The notes: generated by a model not told the origin, from the letters alone. A DNA stretch of 57,151 bases from JAAZBA01 sp964461815 (GCA_964461815.1 CAYWVF010000017.1:1-57151), one strand, 5' to 3'; counted from the first letter of the stretch, positions 1 through 8,802 are shown. A program made the numbers and translations.

Positions 1-25
1 CACAAAATGTATAATCTTTGTGACA
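1..25. repeat. Left-truncated 28-bp near-palindromic switch site upstream of the first lipoprotein gene
   Basis: The first 25 bases read CACAAAATGTATA, then ATCTTTGTGACA. They match the inner 25 bases of the 28-bp sites found upstream of the duplicated lipoprotein genes (A/B/C sites near 14816-15029 and 17383-17596). The first three bases of the site lie outside the window. The half-sites are inverted (CACAAA on the left, TTTGTG on the right). By analogy it is a recombination site closest to the gene at 94; any partner sites are to the left and unseen. Confidence 0.6.
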
Positions 26-93
26 GGGAATATGTCTCATGATAAAAAACTAAACGGTTTTTTATAAAAATTTTTTAAAGGAGAGACAGACCC

Positions 94-1710
94 GTGAAGA
101 AAATGCACAAACTAGTAGCTATTCTGTTGAGTCTGATCATGGTCATCGCATTATTTGCAGGATGCCAGCAGACAACAAGTAGCTCAAGCTCTTCAGACTC
201 GAAGGGCGAGACAGATCCAAACTTTATTTATGATGGCGATTCCCCGATCGTCGAAGAACCCGAAACAGTTACAATGATATGCGCAGCAGGCGGCTCTTCC
301 ATTAACTATTCTAATGTAGAAGACATGTCTTGGATTCAGGCTATCATTGAGAAATCCGGACTTGATATGCAGATCGACTGCCTTGATAGCGCATCTTACA
401 ATGACAATATCAGACCGAGACTTGCAGCAGGTACAGACCTTCCTGATATCGTTCAGGTTCCGGGACTCGACCAGGATATGACATATGCTAATTCCGGCGT
501 ATTCCTTGAGCTCACAGATTTGTATGACAAGTATGCTTACAACCTCAAGTGGAGATTTGAATCCAACCCGACAGTTGAAGCTCAGTCTACAACACCTGAC
601 GGCAAGAAGTTCTATATCCCTGGCATGGATATGGCTATTGACTACTGCCCGGCTCTTATGTACAACCATTTCTGGCTTGATGAGCTTGGTCTTGAAGCTC
701 CGTCAACAACAGACGAATTCTATGACATGCTCGTAGCTATGAAGGGTGTAGACTTCAACGGCAACGGTGAAGCTGACGAAGTTCCGATGTTCATTCAGAC
801 AGCTTACATGAAGAACCTCTTCACATCATGGGGCGTTGACGCTGAAAACGGTTACTTTGTAAATGAAGACGGTATCGTAGAGCCTTCTTACATTTCCGAG
901 CGTTACCTCGAAGCTCTTAAGTTCTTTAAGAGACTGTATGACGAAGAGCTCATTACAAGAGACTTCGCTTCCATATCTTCCGATATGCAGACACAGATGT
1001 CCACAAACAACCAGTTTGGTGTAGTTGTTCGTTACCTCAACAACTGTCACGTTCTTTCACTGAACTACTATACAGGTCTCGGCGTAGATTGGGATACATC
1101 CTACGGCGATCTTGCTTGGGTTCCGCTGGAAGCTCCGCTTGAGGGCCCGTACGGACATAAGCTTTATGTAGGTAACAATCCTATCTTCGGTTACTGGGCA
1201 ATTGCAGCAGATACAAAGGTTCCTGAGCTTGCATTTGCATTCTGTGACTACCTCTACAGCGAAGAAGCTAACAACTTCCTTTACTACGGTGTATACGAGA
1301 ACGGCGACTACGAGATCCGTGACGGCAAGATCTATCCGGACCTTGCAAAGAGATCTGAAGACGACTATGCTACAAAGCAGGGCAACAACTTCGGCGGCTT
1401 CCCGCGTATCCTCCTTGCAGCACATCGTGACGTTTCCTACAACTACACAATAGGCGACTACAATGAAATACTCAATGATTACTATCAGCTCCCGACACCT
1501 GCAACATTTGGTACAGAGGAAGAGCTTGATACGATCACAATGTATTCAACAGACCTCCAGACATACTGGAACGAAGCATTTACAGCATTCGTAACAGGTA
1601 CAAGAGACCTCTCCGAGTGGGATTCCTACTGCGATACACTTCTCAGCATGGGCTACGAGGAAATGGTTGCTGTTAAGCAGGCACAGTACGATCGTATATA
1701 CGGTGATTGA
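94..1710 (+). CDS. Extracellular solute-binding lipoprotein (ABC importer, family 1, LplA-like)
   Basis: This is a 538-residue secreted lipoprotein that binds a solute, probably an oligosaccharide or peptide, for an ABC importer at the outer face of the membrane. The N-terminus has a Lys-rich n-region, a hydrophobic core and a lipobox LFAGC with Cys24 as the lipidated residue, then a short Ser-rich tether. Around residue 225 a DxNxNGxxDE loop resembles the calcium-binding loop common in LplA-type proteins. The GTG start is set by AAAGGAG about 10 bases upstream. No permease or ATPase gene follows; a strong terminator comes directly after. A 28-bp near-palindromic site lies about 70 bp upstream. 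The ligand cannot be named from sequence. Confidence 0.9.
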   Translation: MKKMHKLVAILLSLIMVIALFAGCQQTTSSSSSSDSKGETDPNFIYDGDSPIVEEPETVTMICAAGGSSINYSNVEDMSWIQAIIEKSGLDMQIDCLDSASYNDNIRPRLAAGTDLPDIVQVPGLDQDMTYANSGVFLELTDLYDKYAYNLKWRFESNPTVEAQSTTPDGKKFYIPGMDMAIDYCPALMYNHFWLDELGLEAPSTTDEFYDMLVAMKGVDFNGNGEADEVPMFIQTAYMKNLFTSWGVDAENGYFVNEDGIVEPSYISERYLEALKFFKRLYDEELITRDFASISSDMQTQMSTNNQFGVVVRYLNNCHVLSLNYYTGLGVDWDTSYGDLAWVPLEAPLEGPYGHKLYVGNNPIFGYWAIAADTKVPELAFAFCDYLYSEEANNFLYYGVYENGDYEIRDGKIYPDLAKRSEDDYATKQGNNFGGFPRILLAAHRDVSYNYTIGDYNEILNDYYQLPTPATFGTEEELDTITMYSTDLQTYWNEAFTAFVTGTRDLSEWDSYCDTLLSMGYEEMVAVKQAQYDRIYGD

Positions 1711-1790
1711 TCTATAGATGATCGTTCTTAACGAAATGCGGGATAATATTTTGTTCTGCATGGATAAAAGGTAAATAAGATGTACATTTT

Positions 1791-1825
1791 GCGAGGGATC
1801 GTTGAAAAACGATCCCTCGCTTTCT
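1791..1825 (+). terminator. Intrinsic terminator of the first lipoprotein gene
   Basis: A perfect 13-bp stem (GCGAGGGATCGTT / AACGATCCCTCGC) with a GAAA loop is followed by TTTCT. It lies 80 bp after the stop codon at 1710. Confidence 0.88.
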
Positions 1826-1831
1826 AATAAA

Positions 1832-1874
1832 AATCGTCGGTATATTATGTTTTACTCATAATATACCGACGATT
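1832..1874 (-). terminator. Intrinsic terminator of the XRE-ADP-ribosylglycohydrolase gene
   Basis: Perfect 18-bp inverted arms (1832-1849 and 1857-1874) flank a 7-nt loop. The structure lies just beyond the minus-strand stop at 1900, and on the minus strand the stem is followed by T-rich sequence. It could work for both converging genes. Confidence 0.8.
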
Positions 1875-1899
1875 ATAATGTACTGATGATTATAATGTA

Positions 1900-3480
1900 T
1901 TACAGAATGTGCTTCATGGTTTGTTTTACTCTGTCGGATATGTTTACTGTTCCGACACCGAATATAGATGTGTGAAGTGTGTCGTTTATCGGCTTTGTCC
2001 AGACTTCATCAATAGTATCAAGCCCGTTCGCCATGCCGAGAATAGAGCCTACGGTCGCACCGTTGCAATCAGTATCAAAGCCTGCTTCCACAGCCATGCA
2101 AATAGATTTTCCAAAATCACTTTTTCCGTACAAAAGCGATGCAGCAACGATCATAGCATTTGAAATTGTATGACACCAGCCGTGAGCTGAATATTCATCA
2201 TAGCGTTTATGGATTTCATCGAAGCAGTCCTTTTGAGAAAGTCCATCTTCATAGCCTGTCGTAATAAATGTGATAGCCTCATACAGTCTTGAGGTAGAGG
2301 GGATCTGTGCAAGACCGCCGGAAATGATATCATTTATGTTATTTGTACATGCGGCGACTGCAAGCATCGCAGATACAAACATCTCACCGTATATACCGTT
2401 TTTGATGTGTGAGATCGATGCATCACGAAATGCCATTTCAGCAGCAAGCTCCGGGTTTCCGGGATTAATATATCCGAAATAGTCTCCTCTTATCTGTGCT
2501 CCGATCCACTCACGGTATGGATTTTTGTAAGCGGCGGATTCCGGTGGCTCGAAGCCCTTTATAAAGTTACAGTAGGCAACTCTTTCGGCGGTAAAATAAG
2601 CATCTCGACACTGTAAATTCAGCCATGCTCTTGACATATCATACGGTGAAAAGTCTCTGCCGTATTTCTCAATGACCTCCTGCGCCATTATTACATAGTT
2701 TGTATCATCATCTACAGGCATTCCGTCTACACTATCTGCATAGCATCTGCCTGCGAAGCGGAAATTATATTTATTCAGTATGTCATCGTTCAAATCGGTA
2801 TGAAGAATGTAACGATGCATCGGATAATTATCTGTTTCCTTCAAAAACGGTATCAGCTCATTTGTCCTGATACCCTCGACAGTCTTTCCAAGAAGACATC
2901 CGCATATTCTACCCACCCAAGCACCGTGGATTTTGCTCTCTAAGCTTTTTTTGTCAACGATAAGCTCAGACTGATCTTGAGCATTCTTTCTTAAGCTCTT
3001 GATTTCATCCAAAGTAGAAGGCTCGATGTATTTGTATCCATCGATCGTTTTTGCCTGACACACGATGTCAAACAGAATATCTCCGAGCTTTTTCTTTGCT
3101 TCACTTTCCGGAAGCTTTGAAACTACAGTGAACAGGTCTGCGTATGAGCTCAGATCCAAGCCTTCTTCTATTGACTGCTGGTATTCTGTTGGCAGATTGG
3201 AAGCGTACGAAGCCCACTCATGCATGTTTTCGTATTTTGGTTTGAGTGTCTTGTTAAAGTTAAGCTCATCTGTGATACGAGCATCACTTCCGAGTACCAA
3301 TGCATCAAGAGAAATATCAAAGTGCTTGGCGATTTTGATAAGCTTGTCCAGCTCGGGAACAGCAGTATCACTTTCCCATTTCTGGACAGACTGCCTGGAA
3401 ACACCGAATAGCTCGGCAAATTGCTCCTGAGACATACTTGCGTTTGTACGTAATTTGTAGATGATTTTCCCTATTGTCAT
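1900..3480 (-). CDS. XRE-type HTH regulator fused to an ADP-ribosylglycohydrolase (DraG/ARH family) domain
   Basis: This 526-residue two-domain protein has an N-terminal Cro/CI-type helix-turn-helix at about residues 4-60 (SMSQEQFAELFGVSRQSVQKWE is the helix-turn-helix core). A helical linker follows. From about 183 there is an ADP-ribosylglycohydrolase domain. Family metal-binding motifs are present: DDDT at 257-260 and DTD near 469-471, followed by NGA. So the hydrolase half should be active on ADP-ribosylated substrates or ADP-ribose. The start is ATG at 3480 with AGGTG 7 bases upstream; the longer reading to 3549 has no ribosome-binding site. The gene is monocistronic and divergent from the gene at 3808. 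The combination suggests a transcription factor that senses or reverses ADP-ribosylation, which is inference. Confidence 0.88.
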   Translation of the reverse strand: MTIGKIIYKLRTNASMSQEQFAELFGVSRQSVQKWESDTAVPELDKLIKIAKHFDISLDALVLGSDARITDELNFNKTLKPKYENMHEWASYASNLPTEYQQSIEEGLDLSSYADLFTVVSKLPESEAKKKLGDILFDIVCQAKTIDGYKYIEPSTLDEIKSLRKNAQDQSELIVDKKSLESKIHGAWVGRICGCLLGKTVEGIRTNELIPFLKETDNYPMHRYILHTDLNDDILNKYNFRFAGRCYADSVDGMPVDDDTNYVIMAQEVIEKYGRDFSPYDMSRAWLNLQCRDAYFTAERVAYCNFIKGFEPPESAAYKNPYREWIGAQIRGDYFGYINPGNPELAAEMAFRDASISHIKNGIYGEMFVSAMLAVAACTNNINDIISGGLAQIPSTSRLYEAITFITTGYEDGLSQKDCFDEIHKRYDEYSAHGWCHTISNAMIVAASLLYGKSDFGKSICMAVEAGFDTDCNGATVGSILGMANGLDTIDEVWTKPINDTLHTSIFGVGTVNISDRVKQTMKHIL

Positions 3481-3643
3481 TTTATCACCTGTGCTTTGCC
3501 AAGCAAAGCAGCTACCCTTTCTTCGAAATTTGCGGAACTTTTCGTACAAGTGAAAATGAGCGATCTATGCGATGCGAAAGATACAAAAGACGTAGTTTGA
3601 AGATTCATTTTCAACCTGAAACCACACGATTATTTATACAATA

Positions 3644-3672
3644 ATTATATCAGATAACAGTCGATTATACAA
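3644..3672 (-). promoter_or_regulatory. Sigma-A promoter for the XRE-ADP-ribosylglycohydrolase gene
   Basis: On the minus strand TTGTAT, a 17-bp spacer and TATAAT give a good match. It implies a 5' leader of about 160 nt. In that leader GAAAATGA (3552-3559) and TCATTTTC (3605-3612) form a loose inverted repeat that could be an operator. Confidence 0.55.
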
Positions 3673-3749
3673 CAAATTTAAATGTGCTATTTATGCAACT
3701 ATGAGTTGCCGGGAATGAAGATAAAATTTATTATGTTTAAAAATAAAGA

Positions 3750-3778
3750 TTGAAGATTGCGTAAAAATATTATATAAT
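3750..3778 (+). promoter_or_regulatory. Sigma-A promoter for the DUF2148 gene
   Basis: TTGAAG, a 17-bp spacer and a perfect TATAAT lie 30 bp before the start codon. Confidence 0.7.
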
Positions 3779-3807
3779 AGATACAGAAAGAAAAAGGAGA
3801 TATGAAA

Positions 3808-4344
3808 ATGATATACAACTCTATAGAGATGGAAGAAAACGCTGTCATACTGACTGCCGAAAGAATGTGTGCGGCTGCAAGAACTGCACCGAAGGCTAAG
3901 GGCCGTGATAATATTGAAACGATCGTACTGACAGGCGAGGAGAAGGATGCTCTTGCAGATAAAATGGATGAGATCGTTGAACGTGAAAATGATGAGAGAT
4001 TGCAATTCTTTAAACGTGATGCGAATAATGTTCGAAATGCCATGGCAGTCGTACTTATAGGTGCAAGAAAAGCGAATGCCAGATTGTCGTTTTGCTCATA
4101 TTGCGGATTTGAAAGCTGTGCTGCATGTGCTGAAGTTAATGGAAGATGTGCGTTTAATATGATAGATCTCGGAATTGCGATCGGAAGTGCTGTTGCAATA
4201 GCGGCTGACGATAGAGTTGATAACAGAGTTTTGTATACGGCAGGAAAAGCCGCTGCCGAGATGGAATATGGTGGAGACGGTATTGTATGGATCGCGATCC
4301 CGTTGAGCGTTAAGGCAAAAAATATATTCTTTGATAGAAAGTAA
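3808..4344 (+). CDS. DUF2148 ferredoxin-like domain protein
   Basis: This 178-residue cytoplasmic protein has a Cys cluster at about residues 95-112 (CSYCGFESCAAC, then C six residues later). It matches the DUF2148 family, often labelled a protein containing a ferredoxin domain, and probably binds an Fe-S cluster; the function is unknown. AGGAG lies 8 bases before ATG 3808 but only 2 before ATG 3802, so the second ATG is preferred. It has its own promoter and is followed after 24 bp by the PH-domain gene, so the two may be co-transcribed. Confidence 0.82.
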   Translation: MIYNSIEMEENAVILTAERMCAAARTAPKAKGRDNIETIVLTGEEKDALADKMDEIVERENDERLQFFKRDANNVRNAMAVVLIGARKANARLSFCSYCGFESCAACAEVNGRCAFNMIDLGIAIGSAVAIAADDRVDNRVLYTAGKAAAEMEYGGDGIVWIAIPLSVKAKNIFFDRK

Positions 4345-4368
4345 ATTTTTAGAAAGAAGGAAGTAGCT

Positions 4369-4779
4369 TTGAAATTTGTATCAGCCAGACATCCGCTTTT
4401 TTCCTTGGGAATTTTAGTATGCATACTCTTGCTCATAGCCGGAGGTGTGTTAGCGATAATGTCATTTGGGATCACAGGAAAGATCATAATGCTGACTCTT
4501 GACGTTGTATTTATCGCAATGTTTGTTTGGATCTATTTATCTACATATTATGAGCTTAGAGATGATGAGTTATATATACACTCCGGCCCGTTTTCCGAGC
4601 ATATTAAGTATGAAAATATAAAAAGTGTGACGAAGAAAAGGGGATATTCGATGATGTGTACGCTTGCGTTCGACAGGATCGAAATAAGACACAGGACAGA
4701 TGGAATGCTCTCCAATTCTTACGTATCTCCTTTGGAAGAGGATGAATTTCTCAGAAAGCTGGAGCTGAAAAGAATGTAA
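4369..4779 (+). CDS. Bacterial PH-domain membrane protein
   Basis: This 136-residue protein has two N-terminal transmembrane segments (about residues 10-30 and 37-57). A soluble domain follows with YYELRDDELYIHSG and a later KYENIKSV, the pattern of bacterial PH-like (YdbT/bPH-type) domains. The start is TTG with AAGG upstream. It sits 24 bp behind the DUF2148 gene and ends at a bidirectional hairpin shared with the converging PPTase gene. The role is unknown. Confidence 0.7.
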   Translation: MKFVSARHPLFSLGILVCILLLIAGGVLAIMSFGITGKIIMLTLDVVFIAMFVWIYLSTYYELRDDELYIHSGPFSEHIKYENIKSVTKKRGYSMMCTLAFDRIEIRHRTDGMLSNSYVSPLEEDEFLRKLELKRM

Positions 4780-4786
4780 CATGATG

Positions 4787-4817
4787 GGCTTATGCGGTTT
4801 CACATAAGCCTATTTTA
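4787..4817. terminator. Bidirectional terminator between converging genes
   Basis: GGCTTATG and CATAAGCC form an 8-bp stem with an 8-nt loop. A T-rich tract follows on the plus strand. It overlaps the end of the minus-strand PPTase gene. Confidence 0.7.
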
Positions 4818-5454
4818 TTATGTTAAAGTCAACCGTTATAGGAGATAATAATGCTTCTGCTGTGCTGTCGAGATCAACAAGAAAAGCTCCGAAAGCTTCG
4901 TTTTTGTTTTTCGTGCATATCGAAAGACGGTAGTCATCAAAGACCTTGCATGAAAAAAATGAAAAGTCAGAGGAGAAAATGCACGAATTTGATTTAATTC
5001 CTGTGCCGACAGCCTTCAAAAAGCTTTCCTTTAACGTCCATAGAAGATAAAACATATCACTCGTCATACCGCCAAAGCTAAAGCAGCTGCGTTCTTTAAC
5101 AGAAAAAACTCGTGAAAAAATAAGCTTTGCCGCTTCGTTGGATCGACGTGGTATGCAGTGCTCAATATCTACTCCAACGGCAGAATCGGATACAGCAAGA
5201 ACAGACCACTCACCATCGTGTGAAAGATTAAACTCCGGAGCACCTGTTATATACGGCTTACCGCTCTCGCTGTAGTGAACTTCACTGTTGCCAAGTGCTT
5301 TATTTATGAGTATGCCGCTCGCAACGCAGCGCAGTCGATCATCCTCTATACGGTATGATGCAGCTTTGCACTGCCTTTCCTGCGATAAAAGCGGAAAGAG
5401 CTTATTGTAATCGTTACGTATTGAAGAAATTGATAAAAAATAAAGCTTTATCAT
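4810..5454 (-). CDS. 4'-phosphopantetheinyl transferase, Sfp type
   Basis: This 214-residue enzyme transfers the phosphopantetheine arm from CoA to acyl- or peptidyl-carrier proteins. Family motifs are clear: GKPYI before FNLSHDGEW, the Mg-binding VGVDIE, and WTLKESFLKAVGTGI with the catalytic WxxKE(S/A)xxK pattern. The length fits Sfp-type enzymes. No NRPS, PKS or carrier protein gene is in the window, so its client is elsewhere. It could be the only carrier-protein activator of the cell if AcpS is absent. Confidence 0.9.
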   Translation of the reverse strand: MIKLYFLSISSIRNDYNKLFPLLSQERQCKAASYRIEDDRLRCVASGILINKALGNSEVHYSESGKPYITGAPEFNLSHDGEWSVLAVSDSAVGVDIEHCIPRRSNEAAKLIFSRVFSVKERSCFSFGGMTSDMFYLLWTLKESFLKAVGTGIKSNSCIFSSDFSFFSCKVFDDYRLSICTKNKNEAFGAFLVDLDSTAEALLSPITVDFNIIK

Positions 5455-5555
5455 AATTTATGATCCACCTGATGCTGTTTTAGTGTGTAAAAAAATCGGT
5501 AACATTGTTTACATAGCTTATTATAGCATGTGCAGAAAATATTCGCAACAAATGC

Positions 5556-5584
5556 TTGACAAAATGTGACATAGGCTGTATCAT
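5556..5584 (+). promoter_or_regulatory. Sigma-A promoter for the MATE transporter gene, with adjacent palindrome
   Basis: A perfect TTGACA, a 17-bp spacer and TATCAT. Immediately downstream, ACATG (5586-5590) and CATGT (5600-5604) form an inverted repeat placed like an operator around the transcription start, which would suit a MarR/TetR-type repressor; none is adjacent. Confidence 0.72.
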
Positions 5585-5644
5585 TACATGAGCAATTCAC
5601 ATGTTCGGATATTATAGTAAATTCAGAATAAGGGGAATAGTGAC

Positions 5645-6997
5645 GTGAAATTAAAGTGCTTTTCCATGTATTCACCGAAAACCTTTTTGACATTGTATTT
5701 GCCTCTGCTTGCAGAACAGGGGATGGCAACTCTCATAGGTATAATTGCCATGCTGATGGTGGGTTATGCAGGCGACGTAGCACTTTCGGCAATAGGTATT
5801 GTGAATACTATCAATATAGTTGTAATGAGTGCTTTTACAGCGTTAGCTTCGGGTGCTACAGCTGTGATCTCTCAGCTTTTAGGAGCTGAGAAGGAAAAAG
5901 AAGCAGGGGAATGTGCGACGCAGTTTCTCGTTGTGTCTATCGCAGCTTCGGTGATAATAGGTGCTGCCATGGCTTTGTTCGCAAGACCGCTGCTCAATCT
6001 GCTGTACTCATCGTCTGATCAGGAGGTCCTGGATGCGGCGTATATATATCTTGTTGCAATTTCGATAGCTGTACCCTTTTTAGTGGTTTTTACATCGATA
6101 TCAGGCATATTCAGGGCATATAGAAAAAACAAAACTCCGATGATGGTATCGATCATTGTAAATATTATAAATGCAGTGATATGTGGCTTCACGATATATT
6201 ATATGAATATTGGAGTGCTTGGAGTATCTATTGCTACATTTGTTGCAAGGGTAGTCGGTGCTGTGATTATTGTGATCGAGCTGCGTAAATCTAATTTCAA
6301 TATAGTGCTGTCTAAAAATATAAAAGTTAAGTGGTCGACGATAAAGCCGGTTATGCATATAGGTCTTCCGATGGGACTGGATTCTATGGTGTTCCAGGCA
6401 GGAAAACTTGTAGTTACGATATTTATGTCCGGTATGGGAACGGCTACAATGGCAGCATATTCAGTTGCGACAAACGTGTGTACGCTTATGGAAACGCCGG
6501 GCGCAGCGATGCAGATATTAGTTGTAACGCTTGTGGGACGCAGCGTAGGAGCAGGGCGCGAGGATGATGCGAAAAATGAAATGATACTGACAACGCTTGT
6601 GAATGGCTTGGCATTTACGATAGTAGCCATACCTCTCTTCTTTTTCGGATATCACTTCACGTCACTGTTTTCATCCTCTGAAGAAGTCAGAATGCTTGCG
6701 TTCACACTTGTGAAAATATCGGCAGTGTGCGGCTCACTCATATGGTCACCGGCATTTGTGCTGCCGTATGGTCTGAGAAGTGCAGGCGATATAGTGTTTA
6801 CTATAGCATGTACATGTACGACATTGTGGGCTGTCAGAATAGTTATGTCGTGGTTTTTGGGAATACACCTTGGCATAGGTTTAGTAGGTATATGGTGGGC
6901 TATGATATTGGATTGGGTCGTAAGGGTGATATTATTCTGCTGGAGACTTTTCAGTGATAAGTGGAAAGGCAGAGCAGAGATCAAGATCAACAGTTAA
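5645..6997 (+). CDS. MATE family multidrug/solute antiporter
   Basis: This 450-residue integral membrane protein has about 12 predicted helices. Its N-terminal half has the family pattern LPLLAEQGMATLIGIIAMLMVGYAG and a following GATAVISQLLGAE, typical of MATE exporters (NorM/MepA/DinF group), which expel drugs or metabolites using Na+ or H+ gradients. The GTG start has AAGGGG about 9 bases upstream. It is driven by its own promoter, with a palindromic candidate operator in the leader. The substrate is unknown. Confidence 0.9.
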   Translation: MKLKCFSMYSPKTFLTLYLPLLAEQGMATLIGIIAMLMVGYAGDVALSAIGIVNTINIVVMSAFTALASGATAVISQLLGAEKEKEAGECATQFLVVSIAASVIIGAAMALFARPLLNLLYSSSDQEVLDAAYIYLVAISIAVPFLVVFTSISGIFRAYRKNKTPMMVSIIVNIINAVICGFTIYYMNIGVLGVSIATFVARVVGAVIIVIELRKSNFNIVLSKNIKVKWSTIKPVMHIGLPMGLDSMVFQAGKLVVTIFMSGMGTATMAAYSVATNVCTLMETPGAAMQILVVTLVGRSVGAGREDDAKNEMILTTLVNGLAFTIVAIPLFFFGYHFTSLFSSSEEVRMLAFTLVKISAVCGSLIWSPAFVLPYGLRSAGDIVFTIACTCTTLWAVRIVMSWFLGIHLGIGLVGIWWAMILDWVVRVILFCWRLFSDKWKGRAEIKINS

Positions 6998-7043
6998 AAA
7001 TGTGCGGAAAATGTGCGTTTATCTCTGAATTGCAAAATAAATA

Positions 7044-7072
7044 TTGAAAATTGCACGATGCAGTGATATAAT
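7044..7072 (+). promoter_or_regulatory. Sigma-A promoter for the gene at 7109
   Basis: TTGAAA, a 17-bp spacer and a perfect TATAAT lie 37 bp before the TTG start. Confidence 0.7.
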
Positions 7073-7108
7073 ATACTGGTGAATAAAAAATGAAATGGAG
7101 CGAAAAGC

Positions 7109-8023
7109 TTGCAGAATAAAACAAAATTTATACATCTGGCAGTTATTTTGGTATTGGGGATCGTAGGTGGGATCGTACGTGGAACAGAGCTCATTTACGC
7201 CATTAATGTATATACGGGAATATACGAATTTGGTGGATTGTCCTTTCTACTCCCGATGATAAGTATTGTAGCTGTTCTTTTTTCTGCTGTTACGATGTAT
7301 AAATATAAAGAAGACAGAGAAAAAGAATATATTGACATAATGAAAATCAATAACAGCTTTTTGGCTGTTGTAAATTATATCGGTGCAGTTGTTTTGATGA
7401 TATCGGGCGTTATAAGTCTTGCAAGCGCGTTAACAGATCCGATCTTGCGTTCGGTCTTTTCAGGTCTGGCAGCAGGTGCTATAGGTGTAAAAGGTGCATT
7501 TACAAGCTCTGCATTTTCGTCTGCGCTCACCGACTCTCTCTTTGCAGTGCTAACATCCTTTTCGGGTGCATCAATATTTTTTATTACGGGAAAGCGCAAA
7601 AACGGCGAGCTTAAGGGAAACTCTGAGATATTATTGAATGTACCGCTTTATTGGGCATGCTTCCTGTTTATATTTACATTTATTGAGCATCCCGTAGAGC
7701 CTGTTATGCAGATCTTTGCATATGATCTTCTTGCATCCTGTGCTCTTGTTTTGGCTGTGTATAAGTTCGCTGCTATCGCATATGGAAGAAAAAGCCTGTA
7801 TATTGCAATGTGCTCATCGTTATGTGCGCTGTATTTTATGATGACGGTTGCCATAGGCAGAGTGATCCATATTATCGTTATGCATGATATGTATTATTTG
7901 ATGGATTCACCGTTCAGAATGGTATGCTACGGAGGTATGTTCCTGATACTGCTCTCTGATGTGGTATGTGTTATGCTGAATAGTGGGAAAAAACAAAATA
8001 TTGATTCGGAGATATCAAAATAG
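7109..8023 (+). CDS. Hypothetical polytopic membrane protein
   Basis: A 304-residue protein that I do not recognise. It has about eight hydrophobic segments, with a charged cytoplasmic stretch near residues 70-85 (YKYKEDREKEY) and another near 163-170. The start is TTG with GGAG 9 bases upstream. It has its own promoter and precedes the HAD hydrolase gene by 48 bp, so co-transcription is possible. A conserved-hypothetical integral membrane protein of Clostridia is the best description. Confidence 0.75.
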   Translation: MQNKTKFIHLAVILVLGIVGGIVRGTELIYAINVYTGIYEFGGLSFLLPMISIVAVLFSAVTMYKYKEDREKEYIDIMKINNSFLAVVNYIGAVVLMISGVISLASALTDPILRSVFSGLAAGAIGVKGAFTSSAFSSALTDSLFAVLTSFSGASIFFITGKRKNGELKGNSEILLNVPLYWACFLFIFTFIEHPVEPVMQIFAYDLLASCALVLAVYKFAAIAYGRKSLYIAMCSSLCALYFMMTVAIGRVIHIIVMHDMYYLMDSPFRMVCYGGMFLILLSDVVCVMLNSGKKQNIDSEISK

Positions 8024-8071
8024 ACAATAAGAGACTCTCATACTTCATTATATAAATAAAGGGAGAAAGAT

Positions 8072-8743
8072 ATGGAGAATATCAAAGCGGTATTATTTGA
8101 TCTTGATAACACACTGATCCAACGTATGCGAGCGATGCCAAAGGTCGCAGATGCATTGTGTAGATACTATTTTAAGGATAGAGTACAGGATCATAAGTAT
8201 ATTAATGAGACGTTCTGCGACTGCTTCAAGTGCGGATATGACAAAAATTCAGAATGCTATGAGCGATTTGTAAAGCTCGTGAATTGGGAGAATGCGCCCG
8301 AATATAACGTGTTCTTTTTGTTTTGGAATTTTTATTATCCGTATTCCACTACGCCTGTAGACGATATGATGGAGTCATTGTGTGATCTGAAGAATAAAGG
8401 CTACAAGCTCGGATTGATCACAAATGGGCCGATCGGAATGCAAAATGCGAAGATCGATATGCTTGGTGCTGAGTTTAGAAATATATTTGATGTGATCGTC
8501 GTAACAGGTGAGCTTGGTGTGCATAAGCCCGATCCGCAACCATTTAATAAGGCGTTGGAGCTTTTAAACCTGAAAGCTGATGAATGCGTATATGTAGGCG
8601 ATCATCCGAGAAATGACATAGAAGGCTCAAGAAACGTCGGAATGCATACGATATGGTATGAAGGCTTTGCTGATTGGGAGGATATATATGCCCCTGCCGA
8701 TGTGACGATCAAAGGACTTAAAGAATTACGAAACATACTGTAA
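8072..8743 (+). CDS. HAD-superfamily hydrolase, subfamily IA
   Basis: A 223-residue cytoplasmic phosphatase. HAD motif I is FDLDNT at residues 9-14 (nucleophile and general-acid Asp), motif II is ITNGP, motif III a Lys in HKPDPQPF, and motif IV GDHPRNDIEGSRNVGM. A helical cap between motifs I and II marks subfamily IA, which includes phosphoglycolate phosphatase- and YjjG-like nucleotidases. GGGAG precedes the ATG. The physiological substrate cannot be assigned. Confidence 0.88.
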   Translation: MENIKAVLFDLDNTLIQRMRAMPKVADALCRYYFKDRVQDHKYINETFCDCFKCGYDKNSECYERFVKLVNWENAPEYNVFFLFWNFYYPYSTTPVDDMMESLCDLKNKGYKLGLITNGPIGMQNAKIDMLGAEFRNIFDVIVVTGELGVHKPDPQPFNKALELLNLKADECVYVGDHPRNDIEGSRNVGMHTIWYEGFADWEDIYAPADVTIKGLKELRNIL

Positions 8744-8751
8744 AATTTTGT

Positions 8752-8787
8752 AAGCTGCGTCAAATTAACTGATGCAGCTTATTTTGT
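8752..8787 (+). terminator. Intrinsic terminator after the HAD hydrolase gene
   Basis: AAGCTGCGTC and GATGCAGCTT pair over 10 positions (one G-T) and are followed by ATTTTGTT. Confidence 0.72.
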
Positions 8788-8802
8788 TAGGTGGAAAGAG
8801 TT

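Noticed and set aside
3481..3549. Extended N-terminus of the XRE-ADP-ribosylglycohydrolase protein
   Set aside because: No ribosome-binding site; the ATG at 3480 has AGGTG at proper distance and starts a normal HTH domain.
5556..5604. ACAAAATGTGACA-like sequence before the MATE gene as another inversion site
   Set aside because: It matches only one half-site, lacks the GTATAC centre and has no partner nearby; it overlaps an ordinary promoter.
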